Below, piece by piece: positions 53,602-62,152 of a stretch of 64,000 nucleotides of DNA; within the stretch, counting starts at the first letter, position 1, and each line of letters begins with the position of its first letter. Under the pieces are notes generated by a model. The model had not been told where the DNA came from and made no database searches. It saw only the letters and a program-made list of their open reading frames with translations. Position numbers and translations under genes: made by a program. Source of the stretch: Brevundimonas diminuta 3F5N (GTDB taxonomy: Bacteria > Pseudomonadota > Alphaproteobacteria > Caulobacterales > Caulobacteraceae); the NCBI RefSeq assembly GCF_900163625.1, contig NZ_FUIE01000079.1, forward strand, positions 1 to 64,000, written 5' to 3'.

Positions 53602-53925
53602 TCAGATCGGCATCCGCATGATTTCCTGATAGGCCGAGATGACCTGGTCGCGGACGGCCATGACCGTCTCCAACGAGGCCTCGGCCGAGGAGATGGCGGT
53701 GACGACGTCGATCAGATTGCCTTGCCCCTGGACCGATTGGGCCATCTGGGTTTCAGCCGCGCGGGTCTGCTGCGTCGTCTGCGTCATGACGTTCTGCAGC
53801 AGATCGGCGAAGCCCCCGGCCGCGTTCGGGCCGGTGCTGGCCGCCGCATTGGCCGAAGTGGTGACGCTGACGCCGCTCCCGCCCTGTGCGGCGGCGTAGG
53901 CGCGGGCGGCCATGATCGGGTTCAT
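53602..53925 (-). CDS. fliE: Flagellar hook-basal body protein FliE
   Basis: A 107-residue rod-MS-ring junction protein. The C-terminal part '[20 protein letters not shown]' and '[15 protein letters not shown]' is the strongly conserved FliE end; the N-terminal half is Ala/Gly/Ser-rich. Follows flgC after 12 bases, last of flgB-flgC-fliE. Confidence 0.95.
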   Translation of the reverse strand: MNPIMAARAYAAAQGGSGVSVTTSANAAASTGPNAAGGFADLLQNVMTQTTQQTRAAETQMAQSVQGQGNLIDVVTAISSAEASLETVMAVRDQVISAYQEIMRMPI

Positions 53926-53937
53926 GCCCTAAGCCCT

Positions 53938-54372
53938 CTATTTCTTGATGATGTCGAGGGTGCGGGACTCCATGTTCCGCGCCGTCTCGATGACGTTCAG
54001 ATTGGCCTCATAGGCGCGCTGCGCCTCGCGCATGTCCATCGCCTCGACCAGGGTGTCGACGTTAGGCCGCTGGACATAGCCTTCCGCGTTGGCCGCCGGG
54101 TGCGAGGGGTCGTAGTCCATGCGGAAGTTGCTCTGGTCCGGCCGCACCTCGGCCAAGACCACGCCGGTCGCGCCGTCGACGTTGCGGGCCTGGAACACCG
54201 GCGTCTGGCGGCGATAAGGCTGACCGCCCGCGACGTTGGCCGTCGATTCCGCGTTGGCGATGTTCTCGGCGATGATGCGCATCCGCGACTGCTGCGCCTT
54301 CAGCGCGCTCGAGGCGACGGCCATGGCGGTGTTGCGTGGGGTGACGGGACGGCCGTTGATCGGGTCAGGCAT
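53938..54372 (-). CDS. flgC: Flagellar basal-body rod protein FlgC
   Basis: A 144-residue proximal rod protein exported by the flagellar secretion system. N-terminal 'AVASSALKAQQSRMRIIAEN' with 'IANAESTANVAGGQPYRRQT' and C-terminal 'EGYVQRPNVDTLVEAMDMRE' with 'AYEANLNVIETARNM' are typical. It starts 13 bases after the flgB stop. Confidence 0.96.
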   Translation of the reverse strand: MPDPINGRPVTPRNTAMAVASSALKAQQSRMRIIAENIANAESTANVAGGQPYRRQTPVFQARNVDGATGVVLAEVRPDQSNFRMDYDPSHPAANAEGYVQRPNVDTLVEAMDMREAQRAYEANLNVIETARNMESRTLDIIKK

Positions 54373-54385
54373 GATTCAGTCCCCC

Positions 54386-54790
54386 TCAGGCGCCAGGCTT
54401 CTTGGCCGCCAGGCGGATCATCTGCATCGACTTCTGGTAGAAGCCGATGGCGGCGTCATAAGCCATGCGGCTCTCGGCCATCTTGAGCATCTGCTCCTCG
54501 ACCACGACCGAATTGCCGTCCAGCGTGGTCTCGGAATCCGGGGCGTTGGTCGCCTCGAACCGCGCGGCCTGGCCGGGCGGCGAGATGTGGCGGGCGTTGG
54601 TGGCCATCATGCGCAGCCCGCCGCCCGTCCGCATCGCCTCGGCGAAGTCGGTCGGCGTCTTCAGGTCGCGCGCGACATAGCCGGGGGTATCGGAGTTGGC
54701 GACGTTCTGGGCGATCACCCGTTGACGGTCGTCCAGCCAGCCCAGGCGGCCCTTGATCTGATTCAGCAGCGGCAGGTCGGTGACGGACAC
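54386..54790 (-). CDS. flgB: Flagellar basal-body rod protein FlgB
   Basis: A 134-residue proximal rod protein; 'RQRVIAQNVANSDTPGYVAR' is the family signature near residue 25 and 'ESRMAYDAAIGFYQKSMQMI' is the conserved C-terminal helix. I chose GTG 54790 ('VSVTDLPLLNQIKGRL') because 'gaggg' stands six bases upstream; ATG 54835 would add 15 residues with a weak binding site. First gene of its operon, divergent from fliO, with a CtrA-like box between. Confidence 0.94.
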   Translation of the reverse strand: MSVTDLPLLNQIKGRLGWLDDRQRVIAQNVANSDTPGYVARDLKTPTDFAEAMRTGGGLRMMATNARHISPPGQAARFEATNAPDSETTLDGNSVVVEEQMLKMAESRMAYDAAIGFYQKSMQMIRLAAKKPGA

Positions 54791-54854
54791 GCGAATCCCT
54801 CGGACGAACGGATCGGCAGAATTTGCCGCCTGCATGGTTAATATCTCGTATCCC

Positions 54855-54870
54855 TAAACGCGCCGTTAAC
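54855..54870. promoter_or_regulatory. CtrA-like box between flgB and fliO
   Basis: Plus-strand TAAA-N7-TTAAC (54855-54870) matches the CtrA consensus TTAA-N7-TTAAC with one mismatch in the first half. In Caulobacter, early flagellar operons are activated by CtrA through such sites. The position, between two divergent flagellar operons, fits. Based on one short motif. Confidence 0.5.
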
Positions 54871-54944
54871 CACGTCCGTTGAAACATGCCCTCGAAGCGC
54901 CGCGTCCGCGCGCCGCCGCCGTATGCGTCTGGGGCTGCATCCGC

Positions 54945-55223
54945 ATGAACTTCCTCGATCTGTTCCGGGCGATCTTCGGCCTGGCCATCACCCTGGGCAT
55001 TATCGGCCTGGCCGCCTGGGCGGCGCGCCGCTATGCGCCCGAATTCCTGGCCCGCTTCCAGGGACAGCAGGGCCAGGTGCGGCGGATGAAGGTCATCGAG
55101 ACCCTGATGCTGGACCCCTCGCGCCGCCTGGTGCTGATCCGCGTCGATGACGAAGAACGCCTGATCCTGCTGGGCGAAGGCCGCGAGCTGATCGAGCCGC
55201 GCCAGCCGGGAGGCGTGAAGTGA
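54945..55223 (+). CDS. fliO: Flagellar export apparatus protein FliO
   Basis: A 92-residue protein with one N-terminal membrane span ('IFGLAITLGIIGLAAWAARR') and a small cytoplasmic domain ('MKVIETLMLDPSRRLVLIRV', 'ERLILLGEG') typical of FliO, which helps FliP assemble. ATG 54945 is preferred over 54879 because the homologous region begins there. Its stop overlaps the GTG of fliP. Confidence 0.9.
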   Translation: MNFLDLFRAIFGLAITLGIIGLAAWAARRYAPEFLARFQGQQGQVRRMKVIETLMLDPSRRLVLIRVDDEERLILLGEGRELIEPRQPGGVK

Positions 55224-56035
55224 AGCGCCCGGCCCTGTTCGGCATGCCGACCCGCGCCGAGTTGAAGCGCGCGGCCCTGCTGTCGCTGATCACCACCGCC
55301 CTGTGTCTGGTCTGGCCGCTGGGCGCCCTGGCGCAGGAGGCGGCGCAGAGCGGATCGGCCATCAACATCGACCTGGGCAGCGGCGCGGGCCTGACGCAGC
55401 GCGTCGTGCAGCTGGTCGGGCTGATGACCGTGCTGTCGCTGGCGCCGTCCATCGTCATCATGACCACCAGCTTCGTGCGAATCGTCGTGGTGCTGTCCCT
55501 GCTGCGGACGGCGCTGGGGATGCAGCAGTCCCCGCCGAACGCCGTCCTGGTGTCCCTGGCCCTGTTCCTGAGCGCCATCGTCATGGGTCCGACGTGGCAG
55601 GACGCCTATGATTCGGGTGTCCGCCCTCTGATGGATCAGCAGATGGAGCTGCCTCAGGCGTTCGATGCGGCGTCCGAACCGGTGAAAACCTTCATGCTGG
55701 CCCAGGTGAAGCCGGACGACCTGGCGTTGTTCACTCGCCTGTCGCGTGTAGAGGCCCCGGCGGACATGCAGGACCTGCCCCTGCGCGTGGTCACGCCGGC
55801 CTTCATGATCAGTGAGTTGAAGACCGCCTTCACCATCGGATTTCTTCTTTTTGTTCCGTTCCTTGTGATCGATCTGGTGGTCGCCAGCGTGCTCATGTCC
55901 ATGGGTATGATGATGCTGCCGCCGGTGGTGGTCAGCCTGCCGTTCAAGCTAATCTTCTTCGTCCTGGTGGACGGGTGGAGACTGGTCGCCGGCAGCCTGG
56001 TCGAGAGCTTCCAGAGAGCCTCCGGAACCGGATAA
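55220..56035 (+). CDS. fliP: Flagellar type III export gate protein FliP
   Basis: A 271-residue inner-membrane component of the export gate with a cleaved signal peptide ('LITTALCLVWPLGALAQEA'). The family signatures 'TSFVRIVVVLSLLRTALGMQ' with 'QSPPNAVLVSLALFL' and 'FMISELKTAFTIGFLLFVPF' with 'VVASVLMSMGMMMLPP' are complete. GTG start overlapping fliO by 4 bases. Confidence 0.97.
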   Translation: MKRPALFGMPTRAELKRAALLSLITTALCLVWPLGALAQEAAQSGSAINIDLGSGAGLTQRVVQLVGLMTVLSLAPSIVIMTTSFVRIVVVLSLLRTALGMQQSPPNAVLVSLALFLSAIVMGPTWQDAYDSGVRPLMDQQMELPQAFDAASEPVKTFMLAQVKPDDLALFTRLSRVEAPADMQDLPLRVVTPAFMISELKTAFTIGFLLFVPFLVIDLVVASVLMSMGMMMLPPVVVSLPFKLIFFVLVDGWRLVAGSLVESFQRASGTG

Positions 56036-56157
56036 ATCCCCAGCCTGCAAGGCCTGCGCGCTGATGCGGGCTTGCCAAGCTCCCCAAAACCGTCGTTGAT
56101 CCCCCGGTCCTCGCCCGGCGCTTCTTTCCGGGCGACCACCATCGGGAAAATACCCTC

Positions 56158-56436
56158 ATGACCACTCAAGCTGAACTGATCGCCGCCGTCGCCAAAGACG
56201 CGGGCGTGTCGCAAGCTGACGCCGGCAAGGTGCTGACCGCCATTGTCGAGAACATCCACAAGGCCCTGAAGAGCGGCGACGACGTTCGCATCTCGAACCT
56301 GGGCGTGTTCGACACGGCTGAGCGCGCCGAGCGCGAAGGCCGCAACCCGGCCACGGGCGCGACGATCAAGATCCCGGCCTCGAAGGCCGTGCGCTTCCGC
56401 GTGTCGAAGCCTCTGAAGGACGCCGTCAACGGCTAA
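56158..56436 (+). CDS. hup: HU-family DNA-binding protein
   Basis: A 92-residue nucleoid protein. N-terminal helices 'MTTQAELIAAVAKDAGVSQA' and the DNA-binding arm 'GRNPATGATIKIPASKAVRF' are standard for HU. Its own upstream region of about 120 bases probably holds a promoter; a strong terminator follows. Confidence 0.97.
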   Translation: MTTQAELIAAVAKDAGVSQADAGKVLTAIVENIHKALKSGDDVRISNLGVFDTAERAEREGRNPATGATIKIPASKAVRFRVSKPLKDAVNG

Positions 56437-56476
56437 GCCTTACAGGCGCGTTCGATCCTCCTTGCGGGGATAGACG

Positions 56477-56512
56477 CAAAAAACCCCTCTCCCGCCGGGA
56501 GGGGGGTTTTTT
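56477..56512. terminator. Two-way Rho-independent terminator
   Basis: aaaaaacccctctcccg / cgggaggggggtttttt pairs almost completely with one G-U type mismatch, with an A-run on one side and a T-run on the other. It ends both hup (plus) and the convergent large TPR gene (minus); the minus gene stops at 56511, inside the T-run. Confidence 0.92.
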
Positions 56513-59342
56513 ATTGGCCCGCGCCGCTCTTCGCGCGGAACTCGGCCTTGGTCTGGGTGATCCAGCCGGCATAGGCGTCTGCCCCGGCGCTGAGGGCGGC
56601 GAAGTCCTGCGGGCGGCCGGAGCCGTCGGCCCCGTCCAGTCCCGCCAGCGCCACCCGGATGGCGCCGGGCGAACGCGCCCCTTCGGCGAAGCGGGCGTAG
56701 TTCTTAGACAGGCGGTTCAGCGCCCCTGCGTCCCGCGCCAGGGAGTAGCCGGCGCCCGCACGAATCAGGCGCGTTTCCTCGACCTCGCTGAGCGGGACGG
56801 CCGTCTCCTTCCAGCGATCGCCCAGACGCTGTTCATAGAGGGCGGCGGCCGCCCCCCACTGCTGCTGCTTCCACAGGATATCGGCGCGCACGTCGCGCGC
56901 GGCGGGCGAAGCGTCCTTGCCCAGCACCTCCAGCGCGTGGTCATAGCGGCCCAGCTCCATCAGGGCGCGGGCCTCCAGCGCGCGGCGCTCCTGATTCATG
57001 GCCGTGGGCAGCAGAGTCGTGCGCGATGACCACAGGGCCTTCAGCGCCTCTTCCGGCTGGCGGTTCATCAGATAGACGGCGGCCAGATTGGTCGACACCT
57101 GGGCCTTGGCCACCCCGTCCAGCCGGTTCTCGGCCTGATATTTCAGCAGCTCCGCCGCCTGATCCAGCAGGTCCACATCGATCAGGCGCCGGGCCAGGCG
57201 CCGCACCATCTCGTCTCCGTCGGCGCCGACGGGCGTCAGCTCGCGGAAGTCGAAGAACAGGGCCAGCGCCTGCACCGGCTGCAGGCCGTCGGCCGCGCCT
57301 TCCAGGAACAGGGCGCGGAAGGCGTTGTCGAGATCAGCCTGAAGCCGGTCGCCGCCCGGCAGGGTGACGATCTTCGACCCGGCCGTCTTCAGCGTGGTCA
57401 GGGCCTCGCGATAGCGGCCCTGCGACAGATAAAGCTCGCCCAGAGTGCGGATCACGGCCAGCTCGGTCGCATCCCCGCGCCAGCGCCATTTCAGCGCCTC
57501 CAGCTGGGCGGCGGCCGCGTCGGCTTTCAGCGTCCCCTTGGCCATCTCCAGCTTGATGACGCCCAGGCGCGCAGGCGTGGCGATGCCGTCCAGCGGGGCG
57601 CGCGCCACGGCCTTGTAGATCGCCAGGGCGCGGTCGGGGTTCTGATCCAGTTCGAACAGCCGCGCCTGCACCAGGCGGGCCGTCAGTTGATCGGGAGCCG
57701 AGACGTTCGGCTGGCTGAAGACATAGGCCAGAAGTTCGCGCGCGGCGTCGGCGTCGCCGGTCTCGACCGCCGCCATGGCGTGGGCGGCGCCGAAGCGGGC
57801 GCGCCATTCAGGGGCGAAGCCGTCGACCACGCCTGCGCCTGCTGCAAACAACCGCCGCGCGTTGGCCCAGTCGCCTTGCTGAGCCGCGATATAGCCCTGC
57901 CACACCTTGGTCGAGGGATCTCCCGCCAGCGCGCCGGACGAGAAGTCGGCCTCGGCCTCGGCGAAACGGCCGATCGAAGCGCGGGCGGCGCCGCGCAGAC
58001 CGCGCACCTCGGCCACGCCCTGCATGGCGGGCGTCTGCTTGATCAGGGCGTTCAGCACCCCGACCGCCTCGAACCCCAGACCATGACCGATCAGGAAGCG
58101 GGCGTAGGCCAGTCGCGCCTCGATCGGGGCGCGCAGGTCTTCAGTCGCGCGGCCGCTTTCGCGTTCGGCGGCGTCCTGAAGAGCGCGGTGGCGGGCGGTG
58201 AAGCCGCCCTCGTCCGCATCGGCGGACCAGTCGGTCAGGATCAGGGCCGGGCGCGACGCGGCGCGCGGCGCGTCCCCGCCCTCAACCGCCGTCTCCAATC
58301 CGGCTGTAGGTGAAGACAGGGTCAGACCGCGCGGGCGCGTCACCGTCACCAGGTCGCCGTCGGCGGTGACGCTCAGGTCATCGGTCGGCGTTTCGACCGC
58401 TAGGCCGTGGGCGGTGGGCAGGAAGCCCGCGTCCACCGTGCGCCGCCCGGTCTTCAGCCCCTTGCCGGGGGCCAGGGCGGTGACGGCGGCGAAGCGGTCG
58501 CCGATCATCGGGTCGGTCAGCCAGACGGTGCGGGTCGCCCCAGCCATGCGCGCAGTCAGCGACGCCTTGACCGCATCGTCGCGCTCGATGTCCACGCCGC
58601 TGGGCGAGGGCGCGGTTCCGCCGATGGTCACGACCCAGGTCGATCCCTCGGCGCGGGCGGCCACAGCCTGGCCTGGCTCGACCGGAATGCGCACGGCGGT
58701 GAAATCGGGACCAGCGGCCCAGCGGGCGCCGTTCAGCCCCTCGCCCTTCATCTCCATGCGGGCGGCATGGTCGAAGACGGCCCAGACCGCCTCGCCGCGC
58801 CGGAAGACGGCGGCGCCGACCGGCCCGTTCCAGGCGAAACGCATCACCGTCTGCTGGCCCTTGACCTCAGCCGCCACCGGCACCGCCCCGCCGATCGGCA
58901 CCGGCGAGGGGCGCGAACCGTCGGCGCGCGCGCCCGGCGCATACAGGTTCAGCCAGACGGCGCCGTCGGCGGTCCCGCTGGTCGCGCCCGCCCCCTCGGC
59001 CAGGGTCAGCACCAGTTCGGTCGCCCCCTGGGCGGCGCGGGTCTCGATCTTCTCCAGCCCCTTGGGCGGATCGACGCGCAGGCGGCTGACGTCCGGGGCG
59101 GCGGTCGTGCCGATGCGGACCACGACGGTGCGACCGTCCTGGCGCACCCGCGCACGCGATCCCACGATCCCGGCGAACTCGATCTTGGTGAAACCGGCGT
59201 TGGCGCCGATGCGGATTTCGACCGGCGCGCCCGCATGGGCAAGCGACGGCGCCGGAGCCAGGGGCGCGAAGACGACGACGCCCGCCGCGGCGGCCGCCAC
59301 GGTCGTCTTCAGAACGCGCTTCTTGGCGGTGGCCCCGGACAT
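56511..59342 (-). CDS. Very large exported TPR protein with N-terminal beta domain
   Basis: A 943-residue protein. A basic start and hydrophobic stretch ('KTTVAAAAAGVVVFAPLAPA') fit a signal peptide or anchor. Residues about 40-135 look like a beta-rich, AMIN-type segment ('VEIRIGANAGFTKIEFAGIV', 'GATELVLTLAEGAG'), followed by a second beta region to about 350. From about 375 to the end it is a long array of helical hairpins with TPR/Sel1-like spacing ('LRGAARASIGRFAEAEADFS', 'LARVQARLFELDQNPDRALA'-type repeats). I know no function. It lies beside hup and the flagellar genes, and could be an envelope scaffold. Confidence 0.85.
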   Translation of the reverse strand: MSGATAKKRVLKTTVAAAAAGVVVFAPLAPAPSLAHAGAPVEIRIGANAGFTKIEFAGIVGSRARVRQDGRTVVVRIGTTAAPDVSRLRVDPPKGLEKIETRAAQGATELVLTLAEGAGATSGTADGAVWLNLYAPGARADGSRPSPVPIGGAVPVAAEVKGQQTVMRFAWNGPVGAAVFRRGEAVWAVFDHAARMEMKGEGLNGARWAAGPDFTAVRIPVEPGQAVAARAEGSTWVVTIGGTAPSPSGVDIERDDAVKASLTARMAGATRTVWLTDPMIGDRFAAVTALAPGKGLKTGRRTVDAGFLPTAHGLAVETPTDDLSVTADGDLVTVTRPRGLTLSSPTAGLETAVEGGDAPRAASRPALILTDWSADADEGGFTARHRALQDAAERESGRATEDLRAPIEARLAYARFLIGHGLGFEAVGVLNALIKQTPAMQGVAEVRGLRGAARASIGRFAEAEADFSSGALAGDPSTKVWQGYIAAQQGDWANARRLFAAGAGVVDGFAPEWRARFGAAHAMAAVETGDADAARELLAYVFSQPNVSAPDQLTARLVQARLFELDQNPDRALAIYKAVARAPLDGIATPARLGVIKLEMAKGTLKADAAAAQLEALKWRWRGDATELAVIRTLGELYLSQGRYREALTTLKTAGSKIVTLPGGDRLQADLDNAFRALFLEGAADGLQPVQALALFFDFRELTPVGADGDEMVRRLARRLIDVDLLDQAAELLKYQAENRLDGVAKAQVSTNLAAVYLMNRQPEEALKALWSSRTTLLPTAMNQERRALEARALMELGRYDHALEVLGKDASPAARDVRADILWKQQQWGAAAALYEQRLGDRWKETAVPLSEVEETRLIRAGAGYSLARDAGALNRLSKNYARFAEGARSPGAIRVALAGLDGADGSGRPQDFAALSAGADAYAGWITQTKAEFRAKSGAGQ

Positions 59343-59369
59343 ATTGCGCGCATGCTCGCGCGAAGGGCT

Positions 59370-59393
59370 TTAATCGCGGTTAACGGGGCTTAA
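59370..59393. promoter_or_regulatory. Three TTAA tetramers spaced 10 bases apart
   Basis: TTAA occurs at 59370, 59380 and 59390 in 'ttaatcgcggttaacggggcttaa'-type spacing, one helical turn each, in the gap between the divergent TPR and DUF983 genes. The spacing (N6) is one base shorter than a CtrA box. Could be a binding array or chance. Confidence 0.3.
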
Positions 59394-59513
59394 ATCGCGG
59401 AAAACAAAGCCCTGCCCATCAACCTTCCCACATGGATAGGACAAAACACCCGCTTGCGTCCGGGCGCCCGAAGGCCGAAACCATCAGCCATCGTTCTTTT
59501 CAGGAACAGTCCC

Positions 59514-59966
59514 GTGTCCGACCCTGCCTATCCCCCGTTGAGCCCGCTCAAAACCGGCCTACGCGCCCGCTGCCCCCGCTGCGGCGAAGGCCCGGTGTTC
59601 AAGGGCTATCTCGCCCTGCGCGAGTCCTGCCCGGAGTGCGGTCTGGACTACAGCTTCGCCGATCCGGCGGACGGCCCGGCCTTCTTCGTCATGTGCGCAG
59701 TCGGCGTCGTCGGCATGGTCGCCTTCATGATCTTCGAGTTCACCGTGCACCCGCCGATCTGGGTCCATTTCGTCGTGACCTTCCCGATCCTGGCGGCCAT
59801 GTGCCTGTGGGTGCTGCGGCCTTTCAAGGGATGGATGGTGGCCGAGCAGTATTTCCACAAGGCGGAAGAAGCCACCTTCGTCAGCGTCGGCAAGCATGGC
59901 GAAGGCTACGGCTGGCGCGGCCAGGCCGAGCGCGCCGCCAAGGCCGCCGCCCGCGACAAGGACTGA
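59514..59966 (+). CDS. DUF983 membrane protein with zinc-ribbon N-terminus
   Basis: A 150-residue protein. 'ARCPRCGEGPVFKGYLALRE' with 'SCPECGLDYSF' forms a four-Cys zinc ribbon, followed by 'ADPADGPAFFVM' and two membrane spans ('VGVVGMVAFMIFEFTVHPP', 'VVTFPILAAMCLWVLRPFKG'), exactly the DUF983 layout. Members often lie by cytochrome oxidase genes, not seen here. The start is a GTG at 59514, with 'agga' eight bases upstream; the longer frame from 59454 is poorly conserved in character. Confidence 0.9.
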   Translation: MSDPAYPPLSPLKTGLRARCPRCGEGPVFKGYLALRESCPECGLDYSFADPADGPAFFVMCAVGVVGMVAFMIFEFTVHPPIWVHFVVTFPILAAMCLWVLRPFKGWMVAEQYFHKAEEATFVSVGKHGEGYGWRGQAERAAKAAARDKD

Positions 59967-59993
59967 GCGGCGGCCTCTTCTTAGGCGGTTGGA

Positions 59994-61310
59994 TCAGTCG
60001 GCCCGGAAGACCTGGCCGCCCTTCATCACGAAGCGCACGCGCTCCAGTTCGGTGACATCCGTCAGCGGATCGCCGCCGACCGCGATCAGGTCGGCGGGCA
60101 TGCCCGGCGCCAGACGACCGGCTTCGTTCTGGATGCGCAGGTGCTCGGCGGCGCCGACCGTCGCCGACTGGATCGCCTCAAGCGGCGTCAGACCGGCGCG
60201 GACCAACAGGGCGAACTCGCGAGCGTTGTCGCCGTGTGCCGAGACGCCCGAGTCGGTGCCGAAGGCGATCTTGACCCCGCCGCGATGGGCGCGCGCGGCC
60301 ATGTCCAGCATCTTGGGACCGGCTTCCAGCGCCTTGGCCGTCTGGGCCGGGGTGAAGAAGTTGTCCGGGCTGGAGGCGACGCGGGCCACGAAGTCGCCCG
60401 CCATCAGCGTCGGCACCAGCCAGGCGTTGTTCGCCTTGAACATCCGGATGGAGTCGTCATCCAGATAGGTGCCGTGCTCGATGGAGTCGCCGCCCGCCTT
60501 CAGGAAGGCGTTGATGCCGTCGCCGCCGTGGGCGTGGGCGGTGACCTGGCGGCCCATGCGATGGGCGACCTCGACGATCGAAGCCAGTTCGTCCTCGGTG
60601 AACTGTTGCGCTAGGCCTGCAGCCGTATTGGACAGGACGCCGCCCGTGGCCGTGATCTTGATGATGTCGGCGCCCGCGCGCACCTGCATTCGCACCGCGC
60701 GACGGCAGTCTTCCGGACCCGAGCAGATGCTCTCAGGCGACATCAGGTGCAGGATGTCGTCGCGATAGCCGTTGACGTCGCCGTGGCCCCCGTGAACCGA
60801 AACGGCCGAACCGGCGGCGATGATGCGCGGTCCGGGCACGTCGCCCGTGCGGATGGCGTCGCGCAGGGCGAAGATGGATTCGTTCGTCGCCCCCAGGTCG
60901 GCCACCGTAGTGAAGCCCGCATTGAGCGTGCGCCGCGCATACCGCGCGCCGACCATGGCCTGGGCCGCGTTGGACTGCGTCAGTCCGTCGAGGCGCGAAT
61001 TCGGGTTCGATTCGAAGGTCAGGTGGACGTGGCTGTCGATCAGCCCCGGCAGGACGAAGGCCGAGCGCAGATCGACGACGTTCCCCTCGCCGACGAAGCC
61101 GTCGCGGATCTCGACGATCTGGTTCCCTCTGATCACGAGAGTTTTATCACGCAGCACCCGGCCGCTGGCCGGATCGGCCAAAAGCCGCCCCACTTGAACG
61201 AACTTCGTCGGCTGTTCAGCGGAAACCGACGCCGGCGCCGGGGTTTGACGCGCTTCGGCGCCGGTCGCGGCCAGAACGGCCGCGGTCACAATCAGGGCAA
61301 GCTTTTTCAT
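59994..61310 (-). CDS. Exported amidohydrolase (metal-dependent hydrolase)
   Basis: A 438-residue enzyme of the amidohydrolase superfamily, close to the imidazolonepropionase-like / Xaa-Pro dipeptidase group. Signal peptide 'MKKLALIVTAAVLAATGAEA'. Metal ligands are visible in 'GLIDSHVHLTFES' (HxH), 'KITATGGVLS' (the Lys that is carbamylated in relatives), 'VTAHAHGGDGI', 'SIEHGTYLDD' and 'AFGTDSGVSAHG' (Asp). It should hydrolyse an amide or peptide-like bond in the periplasm; the substrate is not readable. Confidence 0.93.
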   Translation of the reverse strand: MKKLALIVTAAVLAATGAEARQTPAPASVSAEQPTKFVQVGRLLADPASGRVLRDKTLVIRGNQIVEIRDGFVGEGNVVDLRSAFVLPGLIDSHVHLTFESNPNSRLDGLTQSNAAQAMVGARYARRTLNAGFTTVADLGATNESIFALRDAIRTGDVPGPRIIAAGSAVSVHGGHGDVNGYRDDILHLMSPESICSGPEDCRRAVRMQVRAGADIIKITATGGVLSNTAAGLAQQFTEDELASIVEVAHRMGRQVTAHAHGGDGINAFLKAGGDSIEHGTYLDDDSIRMFKANNAWLVPTLMAGDFVARVASSPDNFFTPAQTAKALEAGPKMLDMAARAHRGGVKIAFGTDSGVSAHGDNAREFALLVRAGLTPLEAIQSATVGAAEHLRIQNEAGRLAPGMPADLIAVGGDPLTDVTELERVRFVMKGGQVFRAD

Positions 61311-61436
61311 TTATCCCTCCCGTTACTGAGGCGGGCAACATAACCGTTCCAATCTTTGCGCCAAGGCCAAGGTTGCCTTGCACGGACGGTTCATGAAACA
61401 AGCCGATACAGTTGTTTAACGTGCGAGGGGCGTCGC

Positions 61437-62135
61437 ATGCGGCTTTCCAGACGTGGCTTGATCCTGGGCGGTTCGGCCCTGTTGGCGGGGTGTTCCTCCG
61501 CCGCTTCCACCACCAGCCTTCAGCTCGCCGGAGCCGTCGCTCCAAACCTTCCGACCCTGCCTGAGCGGGCGGCGGCGGCTCACGTCCAGGTCGCACAGGC
61601 CGGGACGGCGATCGATCCCCACGGCGTCGTCCGCAAGGATCTGCTCGAACGCGCCCGCGCCGCCCTAGACGTGCACGGCCACAAGATCAGCCGGCGCGAC
61701 CGCATGTATCTGGTCGATTTCCAGAAATTCTCGGGCGAGGACCGCTTCTACGAGGTCGATCTGGAAGGCGGCTGGGTCACGGCCTATCGCACCAGCCACG
61801 GGCGCGGCTCGGACCCGGCGCACTCAGGCTACGCCCAGCAGTTCTCGAACCGCCCGGACAGCCATATGTCGTCCATCGGCGCCTACGCCACGGCGGGCGC
61901 CAGCTGGGGCAGCCAGCAAGGGCCGAACGTCCTGCTGGACGGACTGGAGTATTCCAACAACCTGGCGCGCGAACGGGCCATCATCATCCACGGCGCCGAC
62001 TACGCCGACCCGGCCTTCTTGGCGCGCCAGGGCAAGCTGGGCCGGTCCTACGGCTGCTTCTCGGTGTCTCACGCCGACCTCGTCCCCCTGCGCGAGCGCA
62101 TGGGCGAAGGCCGGCTGCTGTTCGCCATGACCTAA
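61437..62135 (+). CDS. Murein L,D-transpeptidase catalytic domain protein (lipoprotein)
   Basis: A 232-residue exported protein. The N-terminus 'MRLSRRGLILGGSALLAGC' has a twin-Arg pair and a lipobox ('LLAGC'), so it may be a Tat-exported lipoprotein. The C-terminal domain has the YkuD-like active site: His in 'AIIIHGADYADP' and the nucleophile Cys in 'GRSYGCFSVS'. Members crosslink or remodel peptidoglycan by 3-3 bonds or attach proteins to it. Start ATG 61437, preceded by 'gagggg'. Confidence 0.92.
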   Translation: MRLSRRGLILGGSALLAGCSSAASTTSLQLAGAVAPNLPTLPERAAAAHVQVAQAGTAIDPHGVVRKDLLERARAALDVHGHKISRRDRMYLVDFQKFSGEDRFYEVDLEGGWVTAYRTSHGRGSDPAHSGYAQQFSNRPDSHMSSIGAYATAGASWGSQQGPNVLLDGLEYSNNLARERAIIIHGADYADPAFLARQGKLGRSYGCFSVSHADLVPLRERMGEGRLLFAMT

Positions 62136-62152
62136 AGCACGGCGGAGCCGCC

